Shown here one piece after another: positions 25,697 to 33,786 of a stretch of DNA of 36,217 nucleotides. The DNA is from Thioploca sp. (lineage in GTDB: Bacteria; Pseudomonadota; Gammaproteobacteria; Beggiatoales; Beggiatoaceae): NCBI GenBank assembly GCA_012032555.1, contig JAAUSR010000054.1, forward strand, positions 1 through 36,217, read 5' to 3'. The position numbers were made by a program, and so were the translations under genes. How positions within the stretch are numbered: the first letter of the stretch is position 1; each line of letters begins with the position of its first letter. The notes beneath the pieces are model-generated. The model ran no database searches. It saw nothing but the letters and a program-made list of their open reading frames with translations, and was not told the DNA's origin.

Positions 25697-28639
25697 ATGA
25701 AATCCTATCTTATTTATTTAGTTATTATTATCAACTTGTTAACTACCGTGGTTTTAGCCGACGAGTGGAAGTTTTCCTATCGTTCCCAACGGCATTTTAC
25801 CGCTATTTGGGGAAGTGCTGCCAATGATGTGTTTGTAGTTGGCGTTAGCGGTTTAATTTCTCACTATGATGGTTCGCAATGGCAGGAAATGGAGAGTGGT
25901 ACTCTTCTTAATTTGAATGGTATCTGGGGAAATTCTAGTACCGATGTGTTTGTGGTTGGTAATGGTGGTACGATTCTTCACTACGATGGTAATCAATGGC
26001 ACGCTGTGAATAGCGGGACTTCTACCAATTTTAACAAAATTTGGGGGAGTTCTAGCACGGATGTGTTTGCGATTGATGGGAGTATGATTTACCACTATGA
26101 CGGTAAGCAATGGTACCCGATGACTAAGGTAACCTCAGCTCATCTTAATGATATTTGGGGTAATTCCAGCACGAATGTATTTGTGGTTGGTAGTGATGGT
26201 GCAATTCTCCATTACGATGGCAATCAATGGAACACCACAAATATCGGTACTTCTGATAATCTTGTTGGTATCTGGGGTGCTTCTAGCACGGATATGTTTG
26301 TGATAGGGCTAGGTTGGAATGGGACGAATATGATTCTTCACTACGATGGCAACCAGTGGTATACCATGATTTTAACTGCGGATACTTTGATCAACATTTG
26401 GGGTAGTTCTAGTACGGGTGTATTTGCGATGGGGGGGAATACAATTTTTCATTATGATGGTAATCAATGGAATCCTATGAATAATCTTGTACCTCATTCT
26501 GCCTATTTTGTAGGAATCTGGGGCAGTTCCAACACCGATGTTTTTGTGGTGGGAGATAATACGATCTACCATTACGATGGTAATCAATGGAATATTATGG
26601 TCGGTGAGAATTACGTTAAGGCTAAAAGCATCTGGGGCAGTTCCAGCACTGATATATTTATGATCAGCGAGAATAATATAATTTCACACTACGATGGTAA
26701 TCGATGGAGCTCCATGAATAATGAGACTGCTACTGAACTTGATAGTATCTGGGGTAGTTCTAGCACCGATGTGTTTGCGGTGGGTAGGAATTGGAATGAT
26801 AGTATCATCCTTCATTATGATGGTAATCAGTGGAACACCGTAAACAGTGGAACTCCTCTTCTTGCTGACATTTGGGGTAGTTCTAGCAAGGATGTATTTG
26901 CGGTGGGAGAAGCAGGTACGATTCTCCATTATGATGGCAACCAATGGACTACTATGAACAGCGGGACGGATGATCCTCTTCTTGGCATCTGGGGCAGTTC
27001 TAGCGTCAATGTGTTTGCGATTGGTATTTTTACTATTCTTCATTATGATGGTAACCAATGGAAAACCATGGATATTGGAATCTCATCCACTTTTCAAGAC
27101 ATCTGGGGTAGTTCTAGCACGGATGTATTTGTAATAGGTGAAGGAAGAATTCTCCATTACGATGGTAACCAATGGAGCACCATGATCAGTGTGGTTTGTA
27201 ATGGTCTTACTCGTATTTGGGGTAATTCTAGCACGGATGTGTTTGCAGTGTGTAGGGATAGTACCATTCTCCATTACGATGGTAACCAGTGGACTACTAT
27301 GAAGAGTAAGAGTTCTCTTGATAATCTTTATGGGATCTGGGGTACCTCTAGCACCGATGTGTTTGCAATCGGAAACCGGATCTTCCACTACGATGGTAAT
27401 CGCTGGACTATAATTAGTGAAATTCCTACTTATTTTAAAAGTATCTGGGGTACTTCTAACACGGATGTGTTTGCAGTCGGCGCTTATGGTGAGATTTTTC
27501 ACTATGATGGTAATCAATGGATGCCGATGAACAGAGGAACTGAATTTCTTAGTCTTAATGGCATTTGGGGTAGCTCTAGCAAGGATGTATTTGTAGTGGG
27601 GTGTGATGGTGCTACAATTCTCCATTACGATGGTAACCAGTGGACCACGATGAACAATAGTACCGATACTTGTTTGAGCAGCATCTGGGGGACTTCTAGT
27701 ACAGATGTGTTTGCGGTAGGTGGGGGTATGATTCTCCATTACGATGGTAACCAGTGGACTACCATGATTAGTAGTGTTGATGTTATCAACATCTGGGGGA
27801 ATTCCAGCACTGATGTGTTTGCGGTGGGAGACAATACGATTCTCCATTACGATGGTAACCAGTGGACTACAACGACTATTGGTGTTGATGTTTATCTTAA
27901 CGATATCTGGGGTGATTCCAGCACCAATGTGTTTGCTGTTGGAAGTGTTATTAATCTTCCACCTGGCTATAGGATTATTCTTAATATGGAGAACTTAATT
28001 AGATCTTATCATTGTGAGGGTAGGATTTTTCATTATGATGGTAACCAGTGGACAACGATGATCAGTTTAACTCCTACTAGTAATTTTAGTGGTATTTGGG
28101 GTACTTCTAACACCAACGTGTTTGTGGGAAACACCGAATTGACAACAACAGCTAATTCAACTCCTTCAACAGGTACTCTTTTTCACTACAATGGTGATAA
28201 TTTGACAGCAACAACTATAGATTCCTATCCTACTGGAGCAAAATTTTATGGTTTTCTTGGTTTCCCTGTTATTTATGATATTTGGGGCAGCCCAGAAGGC
28301 GATGTCTTTGCCGCCAGTGACCAGGGCATTCTCCGCTGCGCCAATTGCCAACAACCTGCTGAAGCAACAACAGCAACGTGTGGGGTGGGTAAAAATTGTA
28401 GTGGCGAATATTTGCCTTTTACTCTAGCTAATTTAACCGCAACAACATTAGAAAATCAACTGGTTATCCAATGGAATACCGCTCTTGAAATCAATAGTTT
28501 AGGGATGAATCTTTGGTGTGCACAACTCACCGGAAATCAGTTTGAAAACGTTACTCAATTGAATGGCGAACTCATTCCTACCAAGGCAATTCTACCTCAG
28601 TTAGGTCCTCTTACTCTTCCGCTGACTATCCAACGATAA
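25697..28639 (+). CDS. Secreted protein with 21 IWG/DVF-HYDGNQW beta-propeller-like repeats
   Basis: The 980-residue protein has a signal peptide (MKSYLIYLVIIINLLTTVVLA, cleavage near ADEW) and GGAGG 11 nt upstream of ATG 25697. From residue 30 to about 890 it contains 21 copies of IWGxSSTDVFAVG, 20 of them followed by ILHYDGNQWxxM. Spacing is 37-60 residues. Similar repeats occur in secreted proteins of myxobacteria and sulfur bacteria and are thought to be beta-propeller blades; 21 equals three seven-bladed propellers, which is my inference. The C-terminal part has CxxC-like pairs (RCANCQQ, CGVGKNCSGEYLPF) and NLTATTLENQLVIQWNTALE. The last 12 residues are out of family because of a frameshift near 28595-28625. 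Probably an extracellular or surface binding protein. Confidence 0.85.
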   Translation: MKSYLIYLVIIINLLTTVVLADEWKFSYRSQRHFTAIWGSAANDVFVVGVSGLISHYDGSQWQEMESGTLLNLNGIWGNSSTDVFVVGNGGTILHYDGNQWHAVNSGTSTNFNKIWGSSSTDVFAIDGSMIYHYDGKQWYPMTKVTSAHLNDIWGNSSTNVFVVGSDGAILHYDGNQWNTTNIGTSDNLVGIWGASSTDMFVIGLGWNGTNMILHYDGNQWYTMILTADTLINIWGSSSTGVFAMGGNTIFHYDGNQWNPMNNLVPHSAYFVGIWGSSNTDVFVVGDNTIYHYDGNQWNIMVGENYVKAKSIWGSSSTDIFMISENNIISHYDGNRWSSMNNETATELDSIWGSSSTDVFAVGRNWNDSIILHYDGNQWNTVNSGTPLLADIWGSSSKDVFAVGEAGTILHYDGNQWTTMNSGTDDPLLGIWGSSSVNVFAIGIFTILHYDGNQWKTMDIGISSTFQDIWGSSSTDVFVIGEGRILHYDGNQWSTMISVVCNGLTRIWGNSSTDVFAVCRDSTILHYDGNQWTTMKSKSSLDNLYGIWGTSSTDVFAIGNRIFHYDGNRWTIISEIPTYFKSIWGTSNTDVFAVGAYGEIFHYDGNQWMPMNRGTEFLSLNGIWGSSSKDVFVVGCDGATILHYDGNQWTTMNNSTDTCLSSIWGTSSTDVFAVGGGMILHYDGNQWTTMISSVDVINIWGNSSTDVFAVGDNTILHYDGNQWTTTTIGVDVYLNDIWGDSSTNVFAVGSVINLPPGYRIILNMENLIRSYHCEGRIFHYDGNQWTTMISLTPTSNFSGIWGTSNTNVFVGNTELTTTANSTPSTGTLFHYNGDNLTATTIDSYPTGAKFYGFLGFPVIYDIWGSPEGDVFAASDQGILRCANCQQPAEATTATCGVGKNCSGEYLPFTLANLTATTLENQLVIQWNTALEINSLGMNLWCAQLTGNQFENVTQLNGELIPTKAILPQLGPLTLPLTIQR

Positions 28640-28860
28640 ATACACATCTAAAACCCGGTGTTCAACATTGTACTCTCGAAGATATGAATGTTGGGGGTCA
28701 ATGTACTCTTCATTGTGACCAGATTAAAACGGTTGTTATTGGTAATGAAAATGGTGTCGTGGACACCGAATTAAATGCCATGAATGCTACCGCGATAGCA
28801 CTTTGTCAGGAGTCCCAACTACCACAAGTGTGTTTGGCTCAACGCTTAGCAACAAATTAG
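28605..28860 (+). pseudogene. Frameshifted C-terminal end of the IWG-repeat protein
   Basis: In the next frame, from about 28605, the sequence reads SSYSSADYPTINTHLKPGVQ, then HCTLEDMNVGGQCTLHCDQI, KTVVIGNENG and ends QVCLAQRLATN before TAG at 28858-28860. This continues the C-terminal domain begun by NLWCAQLTGNQFENVTQLNG. One base added between about 28590 and 28625 would join the two into a protein of about 1050 residues. The Cys-rich ending suggests a folded, disulfide-bonded end domain. Confidence 0.65.
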
Positions 28861-28869
28861 CGCGGTAGG

Positions 28870-28892
28870 CTGGGTTGAGGAACGAAACCCAG
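28870..28892. repeat. Short degenerate palindromic repeat
   Basis: CTGGGTT and AACCCAG pair around GAGGAACGA. The unit CTGGGTTGAGGAACGAAACC is of the same kind as the GGTTGAGCGAAGCGAAACC-type repeats elsewhere in the window. It lies between the IWG gene's stop and the hepT stop. Confidence 0.5.
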
Positions 28893-28928
28893 CTTTATAA
28901 ACTATATAGGTTAAGGTTTTATTTAGCT

Positions 28929-29351
28929 TTACGAACTATCTTTAAATAGTTCAACAATTTCCTGAGCAAACATCACCAAATCCTCTAAACGATGTTCTAT
29001 AACATTCACCATAATAGACAAATCCACTTTTTTGTACTCATGGACTAAAATATTACGAAATCCGACCATGCCTTTAAGTTTTTCTGCCAGCAACTGATCA
29101 ATAATTTCCGCTTCAGCGAGGAGCAAAAAACTTTCCGCACTTTCTTTGGGTAAACCTAATTTTTTCTTACGAATAGTTAAATTCGCTAAATCAATACACA
29201 GTTGACAGGCTCTTTGTAAATTAAGGGCAATCGCATCTTGTTTAAGAAAATCTTCAGCAAAAACTCGTTCACTCGGTAAAGCGTAATAACGACGGATTTG
29301 TTGAACGCAACGTTCAATACTATCTTTTTTGTTCAAAACATTATCTAACAT
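28929..29351 (-). CDS. hepT: HepT family toxin (DUF86, HEPN ribonuclease)
   Basis: The 140-residue helical protein starts MLDNVLNKKDSIERCVQQIR and contains RNILVHEY near residue 100, the HEPN catalytic motif R-x4-H with the following x-Y whose Tyr is the known AMPylation target in HepT/MntA systems. I chose ATG 29351, which overlaps the end of the upstream mntA gene by 11 bases; the longer in-frame start has no family support. HepT acts as an RNase toxin that is silenced by MntA. The gene looks complete and ends with LFKDSS. Confidence 0.85.
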   Translation of the reverse strand: MLDNVLNKKDSIERCVQQIRRYYALPSERVFAEDFLKQDAIALNLQRACQLCIDLANLTIRKKKLGLPKESAESFLLLAEAEIIDQLLAEKLKGMVGFRNILVHEYKKVDLSIMVNVIEHRLEDLVMFAQEIVELFKDSS

Positions 29352-29760
29352 AGCGAAAACGTCCACTTTTAACAGCTTCTTCAATAATAAATTTGCGTTC
29401 GCTCTGTAATTGTTGATAAAAAGAGAGTGTGAGCATTTCAAACTCATCCGCCGCCATTTCGTCAGCACAATAAATTCGTCGTTCAGCCATAATGACTTCT
29501 TTTCGTAGGACCGTGTTTACGGTTCTAAGATTGATTAAATCGGCTTTTTCTTTACCAGCGGCACTCGCTATTGTCTGTGCTAACGCGATCCATTGCCAAA
29601 TGTTAATACATTTAACTTGTGCAACGGGTAATAGGAGTGCTACATCAATGTCGCTGTGTGTCCATTTATCTTCCGTACCCCAGGAACCAAATAGGTAAAC
29701 GGCTTGTGTTGTTGGGTAATCTTTTAAAATGAGTGAAATGATTGTTTGGTTGATAGTCAT
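29341..29760 (-). CDS. mntA: MntA-type minimal nucleotidyltransferase (antitoxin)
   Basis: The 139-residue protein has the nucleotidyltransferase motif GSWGTEDKWTHSDID (G-S-x10-D-x-D) near residues 25-39, followed by the third-strand acidic segment KADLINLRT. In characterised pairs MntA adds AMP groups to the Tyr of the HepT R-x4-H-x-Y motif and blocks its RNase. ATG 29760 lies first in the pair; the 3' end overlaps hepT by 11 bases, indicating one mRNA and coupled translation. All catalytic residues are visible, so the module looks functional. Domain homology is clear; activity is inferred. Confidence 0.87.
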   Translation of the reverse strand: MTINQTIISLILKDYPTTQAVYLFGSWGTEDKWTHSDIDVALLLPVAQVKCINIWQWIALAQTIASAAGKEKADLINLRTVNTVLRKEVIMAERRIYCADEMAADEFEMLTLSFYQQLQSERKFIIEEAVKSGRFRYVR

Positions 29761-29970
29761 TGAAAGCCGACGCTCAGAATGAGTTTGCGAATGCTAACGT
29801 TTAATACTAGCATTTTATTAAGTATATTACTTTAATTCAACAATTCAACCTATGCAAGCTACTAAATGTAATGATGGTTATTGGGAGTCAAGATATTGTA
29901 TTTGGAGAGATTGATCGGTAGAAACTTTAGTCCAACCTACTGATGATGATTATTTTAGATTAGCCGTTCT

Positions 29971-30317
29971 ATGAGGATATTTGTTTTTCTAATCACTTTC
30001 TTTGTCACCGGCTCTGGTTGTGAACAAAGCTCTGTTCCAACACCCGTTGTGAATGTGGTGTCAGGTGGTTATTGGGAGGATGCCGGTCAGCGTGGTATCT
30101 ATCGTGTGATCCTCACTGCTGAAGGTTGGGAGCACGTCAGCACTCGCGTGAAAGTTGAATGGATTGCTGAGCCGAAAACACAGAATGAACAATCAATCAT
30201 TGTTGCACCAAAACTTCCATTCGGCCAAGAGACTGCAAGTCTTAAGGTTGAAAAACTTCAGCCGCTTTCCGTAGGTTGTTTAGAGATTTTGCTGGTCGGA
30301 GTAATATCCGCAACTCG
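29971..30317 (+). pseudogene. Lipoprotein gene cut by a palindromic repeat
   Basis: The frame starts MRIFVFLITFFVTGSGCEQS, a lipoprotein signal peptide with a lipobox-like GSGC. It continues VVNVVSGGYWEDAGQRGIYR, VILTAEGWEHVSTRVKVEWI and KLPFGQETASLKVEKLQPLS, a region typical of a small beta-rich periplasmic domain. I do not recognise the family. After about residue 112 the frame runs into repeat D, and the remaining translation to 30411 is repeat sequence. The natural C-terminus is therefore missing. Confidence 0.6.
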
Positions 30318-30405
30318 CGTAGGTTGGGCTGACGTAAGGAAGCCTAACATTTGGGGGCATCATCGACCCATGAATGTTGGGCTTCGTACCTCAGCCCAAC
30401 CTACG
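30318..30405. repeat. Palindromic repeat D, perfect 15-bp ends
   Basis: CGTAGGTTGGGCTGA (30318-30332) and TCAGCCCAACCTACG (30391-30405) are exact inverted ends of an 88-bp unit; the inner part holds AAGCCTAACATT / AATGTTGGGCTT, a second imperfect pair. The lipoprotein gene ends at one edge and a recG tail begins at the other. Confidence 0.85.
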
Positions 30406-30904
30406 GGCTAAAGAGAAAGAAGAAATCATGGCTCAATTTCAGCGGGGACAAATTGATTTGCTCGTCGCTACCACGGTAATTGAAGTGGGTGTTGATGTAC
30501 CAAATGCTAGTTTAATGATTATTGAAAATGCCGAACGATTAGGTTTAGCACAACTTCACCAGCTACGGGGACGGGTTGGTAGAGGTGTTTTGCCTAGTTA
30601 TTGTGTGTTACTTTACCAACCACCATTGAGTGGGTTAGCTAAGTCACGCCTAGCTACCATACGTGATACCCATGATGGTTTTGTGATTGCCCAAAAAGAC
30701 TTAGAAATCCGTGGTCCCGGAGAAGTACTTGGAACTCGTCAAACCGGCGTAATGAACTTTCGGATCGTTGATTTACAGCGGGACCAAGACTTATTGAACG
30801 ATATTGTCCAAGCCGGTCAAATTTTATTTAACCAATATCCCGAACACTGTCAATATCTCATTCAACGTTGGGTAAAGACTGGCTTACATTATGGCGAGGT
30901 CTAA
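30406..30904 (+). pseudogene. recG: RecG helicase, C-terminal fragment
   Basis: About 165 codons from RAKEKEEIMAQFQRGQIDLL to the end remain of a protein normally near 690 residues. Motif V ATTVIEVGVDVPNAS, motif VI QLRGRVGRG and the TRG-type segment RGPGEVLGTRQTG are present, followed by the C-terminal helices. RecG drives branch migration and fork reversal using ATP. The wedge domain and motifs I-IV are missing: the frame emerges directly from repeat D, with no start codon. Either a second, intact recG exists elsewhere, or the repeat marks a rearrangement or misassembly joining unrelated loci. Confidence 0.88.
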
Positions 30905-31033
30905 TTTTACCGGTTGATTACTAGCGTCATTTACAGGAACAATCTAATTGCAACACTTTTTTGCTAACTTAATAAGAAAAAATTAATTTCAATATCAATA
31001 ACCTGAGTTCGATATAAGAAAAAGATAAAGAAA

Positions 31034-31701
31034 TTAAACAGAAACGAGACAAAAATCGTGATGGTGTAAGTTAAGAGAAGGCTTTTTAGGTTGCCAAGTG
31101 TAAGCAATGAGTGCAGCAATAAGATTAACCATAAAATTGGCAAGAGAACGATGACGAGTGTGCTCAATCTGAGAGATGTTTTTAAGCTGATCATTAACCG
31201 TTTCAATAATAGAACGTTTACGCAACAAAGCGTTATCAAAATCAGTGATAGAAATGGGTTTCATATTACGCTTCAATTTGGTAATAAGTTCCAGACCGCG
31301 TTCCAAAAGATTTTCTCGTAATGCCTTAGAAATATAACCTTTATCGCCAAACAGTTTCCCAGTTAGACCTTGGGTAAGTTGCTCCAAAACTTGACGGTCG
31401 TCAGTATTACCACGGGTGATAAAAAAAGCAATTAAATCACCACCGTCATTGATAACCAGATGTAACTTAAATCCATAGAACCCATCCACAGAATTTTTAC
31501 CTCGTCGGGCAACCTCTTCAAAAGTTCTATGCCGGTTTATCCGCCGGTTATGACCAACTCTAATAGGCATAGAGTCAATAAAAGCAATACCTTGAGACTT
31601 ACCCTTCCGGCTGTAGAGGTAAGCGCATAATGGAATTAGAACGGATTGCATCAGTTCAACAAAACGATTGTAACTCACTAAATTAGGGAAAGCATTTCTT
31701 A
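31034..31701 (-). pseudogene. IS982-family transposase, N-terminus removed
   Basis: The frame encodes FPNLVSYNRFVELMQSVLIP, FIDSMPIRVGHNRRINRHRT, GFYGFKLHLVINDGGDLIAF, LFGDKGYISKALRENLLERG, and RSIIETVNDQLKNISQIEHT, with the DDE residues Asp (IDS), Asp (GDKGY) and Glu (IETVND) all present. The IS982 family normally has about 50-60 more N-terminal residues. Here the frame crosses at 31702 into the terminal inverted repeat of another IS, so the first codons shown by that reading belong to the neighbouring element. The transposase domain is otherwise intact, but the 5' end and promoter are lost. Confidence 0.85.
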
Positions 31702-33007
31702 CAATGGTTCGGACAGTTTTAAGCAACTGAAGAAGATTTAAGTGAGAACCCAATTTGTGGGAGAATATAGTTGTTCCAAACGCTATTATCCATTTCCAGA
31801 GAGGGTTCTCATGAGCTTATTAGAAACCATTCTAGAGTCAATGTCCAGTGTGAACCAAGCACAACGTCAGTTTATCGTGGTAGTATTGATGGGCTTAATG
31901 TGTTTACGGGGTAAAGCCAACTTCCGTAACTTAAGCCGTTATAGTGATTATCATGAAAAAACCTACTCACGTGGGTTTCGACGTGACTTCGATTTGGTCG
32001 AATTCAAGCAACTCGGTCTAAGTCAAATCAACTTAAGTGGTCAGACCCGGATCGCGGCGATGGATTGTAGCTTTATTAGCAAGAGCGGTAAACAGACCTA
32101 CGGTTTAGACCAATTTTACCATAGCTCGCTGAGTAAAACTGAAACAGGTTTGGAAATCTCAACCTTAGCAGTGGTTGATGTATAATACGGCCTATAATCG
32201 CTCCACCCGTCAAACCCCAGCGTTGACTCAACCAGATACCCGTGTTGATCAGTATCTCGCTCATCTTCAACCAGACCGTATGGCACTGCCAAAAGGCGTT
32301 CGTTATCTGGTAGCCGATGGTTATTACAGCAAAACCAAATTTATTAATGGTGTGATGGCCTTGGAACTGGAGCTGATTGGAAAACTACGCCATGATGCTA
32401 ATTTACGTTGGCTTTATCAAGGTGAGCAAAAACCACGTGGTCGTCACCGACGCTATGATAGCAAAGTCAACTTTAAGGATTTAACTCGTTTGGAGTTGGC
32501 AGATGAAAGCGAGGCGGTAAAACTCTATACTGCCGTGGTTAATAGTGCCCATTTCCGGCGGGATCTCCGTATTGTCTACTTGGTTAAGCACATTAGCAAT
32601 CGGATACAAACGGCATTACTCTTTTCTACTGATCTGAAGTTAGCCGCTAAAGACCTTGACCGGTTTTATCGAGCCCGCTTTCAGATTGAATTTTTATTTC
32701 GTGATGCCAAACAATTCACCGGACTCAATGATTGTCAAGCACGCTGTAGTCAGGCATTACCTTTCCATGTTAATGCGGCTATGACCACATTGAATCTCAT
32801 CAAGTGGGAAGACCGTCAGCAAGCTGCTGATAGCCAGCGTCATGCGATCTCCATCGCCACTTGGAAAATCCAGAAAGCCAATGTTCATCTGCTAGAACGC
32901 TTTTCTTCTTGGTTAGGTTTGGACTTCAGTTCGATTAAATCTAGACCCGATTTTCAAACCTTATGTCACTATGGAGCTATTACCGTGTAAAACTGTCCGA
33001 ACCATTG
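31702..33007 (+). mobile_element. IS4-like insertion sequence with perfect 20-bp inverted repeats
   Basis: CAATGGTTCGGACAGTTTTA at 31702-31721 is the exact reverse complement of 32988-33007, giving an element of 1306 bp. It contains one DDE transposase gene in two frames. Sequence flanking the ends (CTTTCTTA left; ACTGACTA right) shows no clear direct repeat. On the left it interrupts an IS982 transposase and on the right a surface-protein gene, and the missing 5' part of each is not found next to it. This fits deletion or recombination after insertion. Confidence 0.88.
31811..32990 (+). pseudogene. IS4-like DDE transposase, frameshifted
   Basis: ATG 31811 is preceded by AGAGGG, a good ribosome site. 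The frame reads MSLLETILESMSSVNQAQRQ, then RIAAMDCSFISKSGKQTYGL (first Asp) up to TLAVVDV and a stop at 32183-32185. The next frame resumes at YNTAYNRSTRQTPALT, and contains VRYLVADGYYSKTKF (second Asp), FRARFQIEFLFRDAKQFTG-like YRARFQIEFLFRDAKQFTG (Glu) and the C-terminus. The shift at about 32178-32184 must skip one base or add two. It could be a true mutation or an error; no classical slippery sequence is evident. Otherwise the element looks young because the ends are perfect. Confidence 0.8.
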
Positions 33008-33008
33008 A

Positions 33009-33527
33009 CTGACTAAAGAACAAAAAAATGTACTTCCTCTTGATTGGAATCCGCCATTGACAACGAATAATCAGCCAAGTGCTACTGCGATTTTGTCTGA
33101 TAAAATGGGAAACGAAACGGTTATTTCGATTGATAACACGGTTGATGTATTATTGGAACCGATATCTGGTAATAACCCAAGTGATAACGAAGTTAAAGCA
33201 TCTGAATGCGCTTCTAACTACAAAAAAGTTGGTTCTAGATTATGCATTAGTTCTAACCTATATGATAGTGCTCGTTACAGATATGCTGAATATGATTGTA
33301 GACAGAAGCACTCCGGAGGAAGAGTTGCTGATTCTGCTGACTACTTCGCGGTGCAGTCCGAGTTGGGTGATGAGTCTTTCAACAATTATGCTATAAAAGG
33401 AATCTGGCTAGGACCTCGTATTGCTGATGATCAAGCGCTTTACCTCAACCTCGTTCGTTGGTGGGATATGGATGGTCAAACCAGCGTCTTTGATTTTAGA
33501 TACTATAGATATGCCTATGATCTATAA
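33009..33527 (+). pseudogene. C-terminal part of a secreted/surface protein cut by the IS
   Basis: An open frame begins just after the IS end and reads LDWNPPLTTNNQPSATAILS, DKMGNETVISIDNTVDVLLE, then a domain with ASECASNYKKVGSRLCISSN, YRYAEYDCRQKHSGGRV and LVRWWDMDGQTSVFDFRYYR. The C...Y.KVGSRLCIS...A...C pattern resembles C-terminal domains of bacterial surface proteins (collagen-like or tail-fibre-like). No ATG or ribosome site precedes it; TTG 33057 is only a formal start. The 5' part was lost at the IS boundary. Confidence 0.5.
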
Positions 33528-33618
33528 TGATTAAAATAGCCAGAGTAGAATGTGTTAACGATAGGAAGCACATCAACCGAAAATATCATAACAAATTATT
33601 GTTACGCTAACGTACTAG

Positions 33619-33786
33619 GCACAACTCGCGGAGGATGTGTTTCAGCTACTTCCTAACTCTGCTGCGAAGAAATTTGTGACTTTTTTATCAAAATATTTAA
33701 CCACTTATCAAATTGTCAAGATGTTACATCTTTTAAGCTGTAACGGTGGCTTTTCAAATAATCAGTGTGTTACGGTTAATAACTAA
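33619..33786 (+). pseudogene. Short gene remnant of unknown family
   Basis: After a TAG at 33616 the frame reads AQLAEDVFQLLPNSAAKKFV, TFLSKYLTTYQIVKMLHLLS and ends VTVNN before TAA. It looks helical and protein-like but is not recognised. It overlaps the end of the Tn5-like transposase remnant on the other strand by about 30 bases. Confidence 0.3.

Noticed and set aside
25853-27847. Long minus-strand frames opposite the IWG-repeat gene
   Set aside because: They mirror the repetitive DNA of the plus-strand gene, with repeated translated units and no start signals; they are shadows.
31742-32990. Programmed ribosomal frameshift in the IS4-like transposase
   Set aside because: No slippery run or downstream stem is visible around 32178-32184, and other frameshifts in the window suggest mutation or sequencing error.
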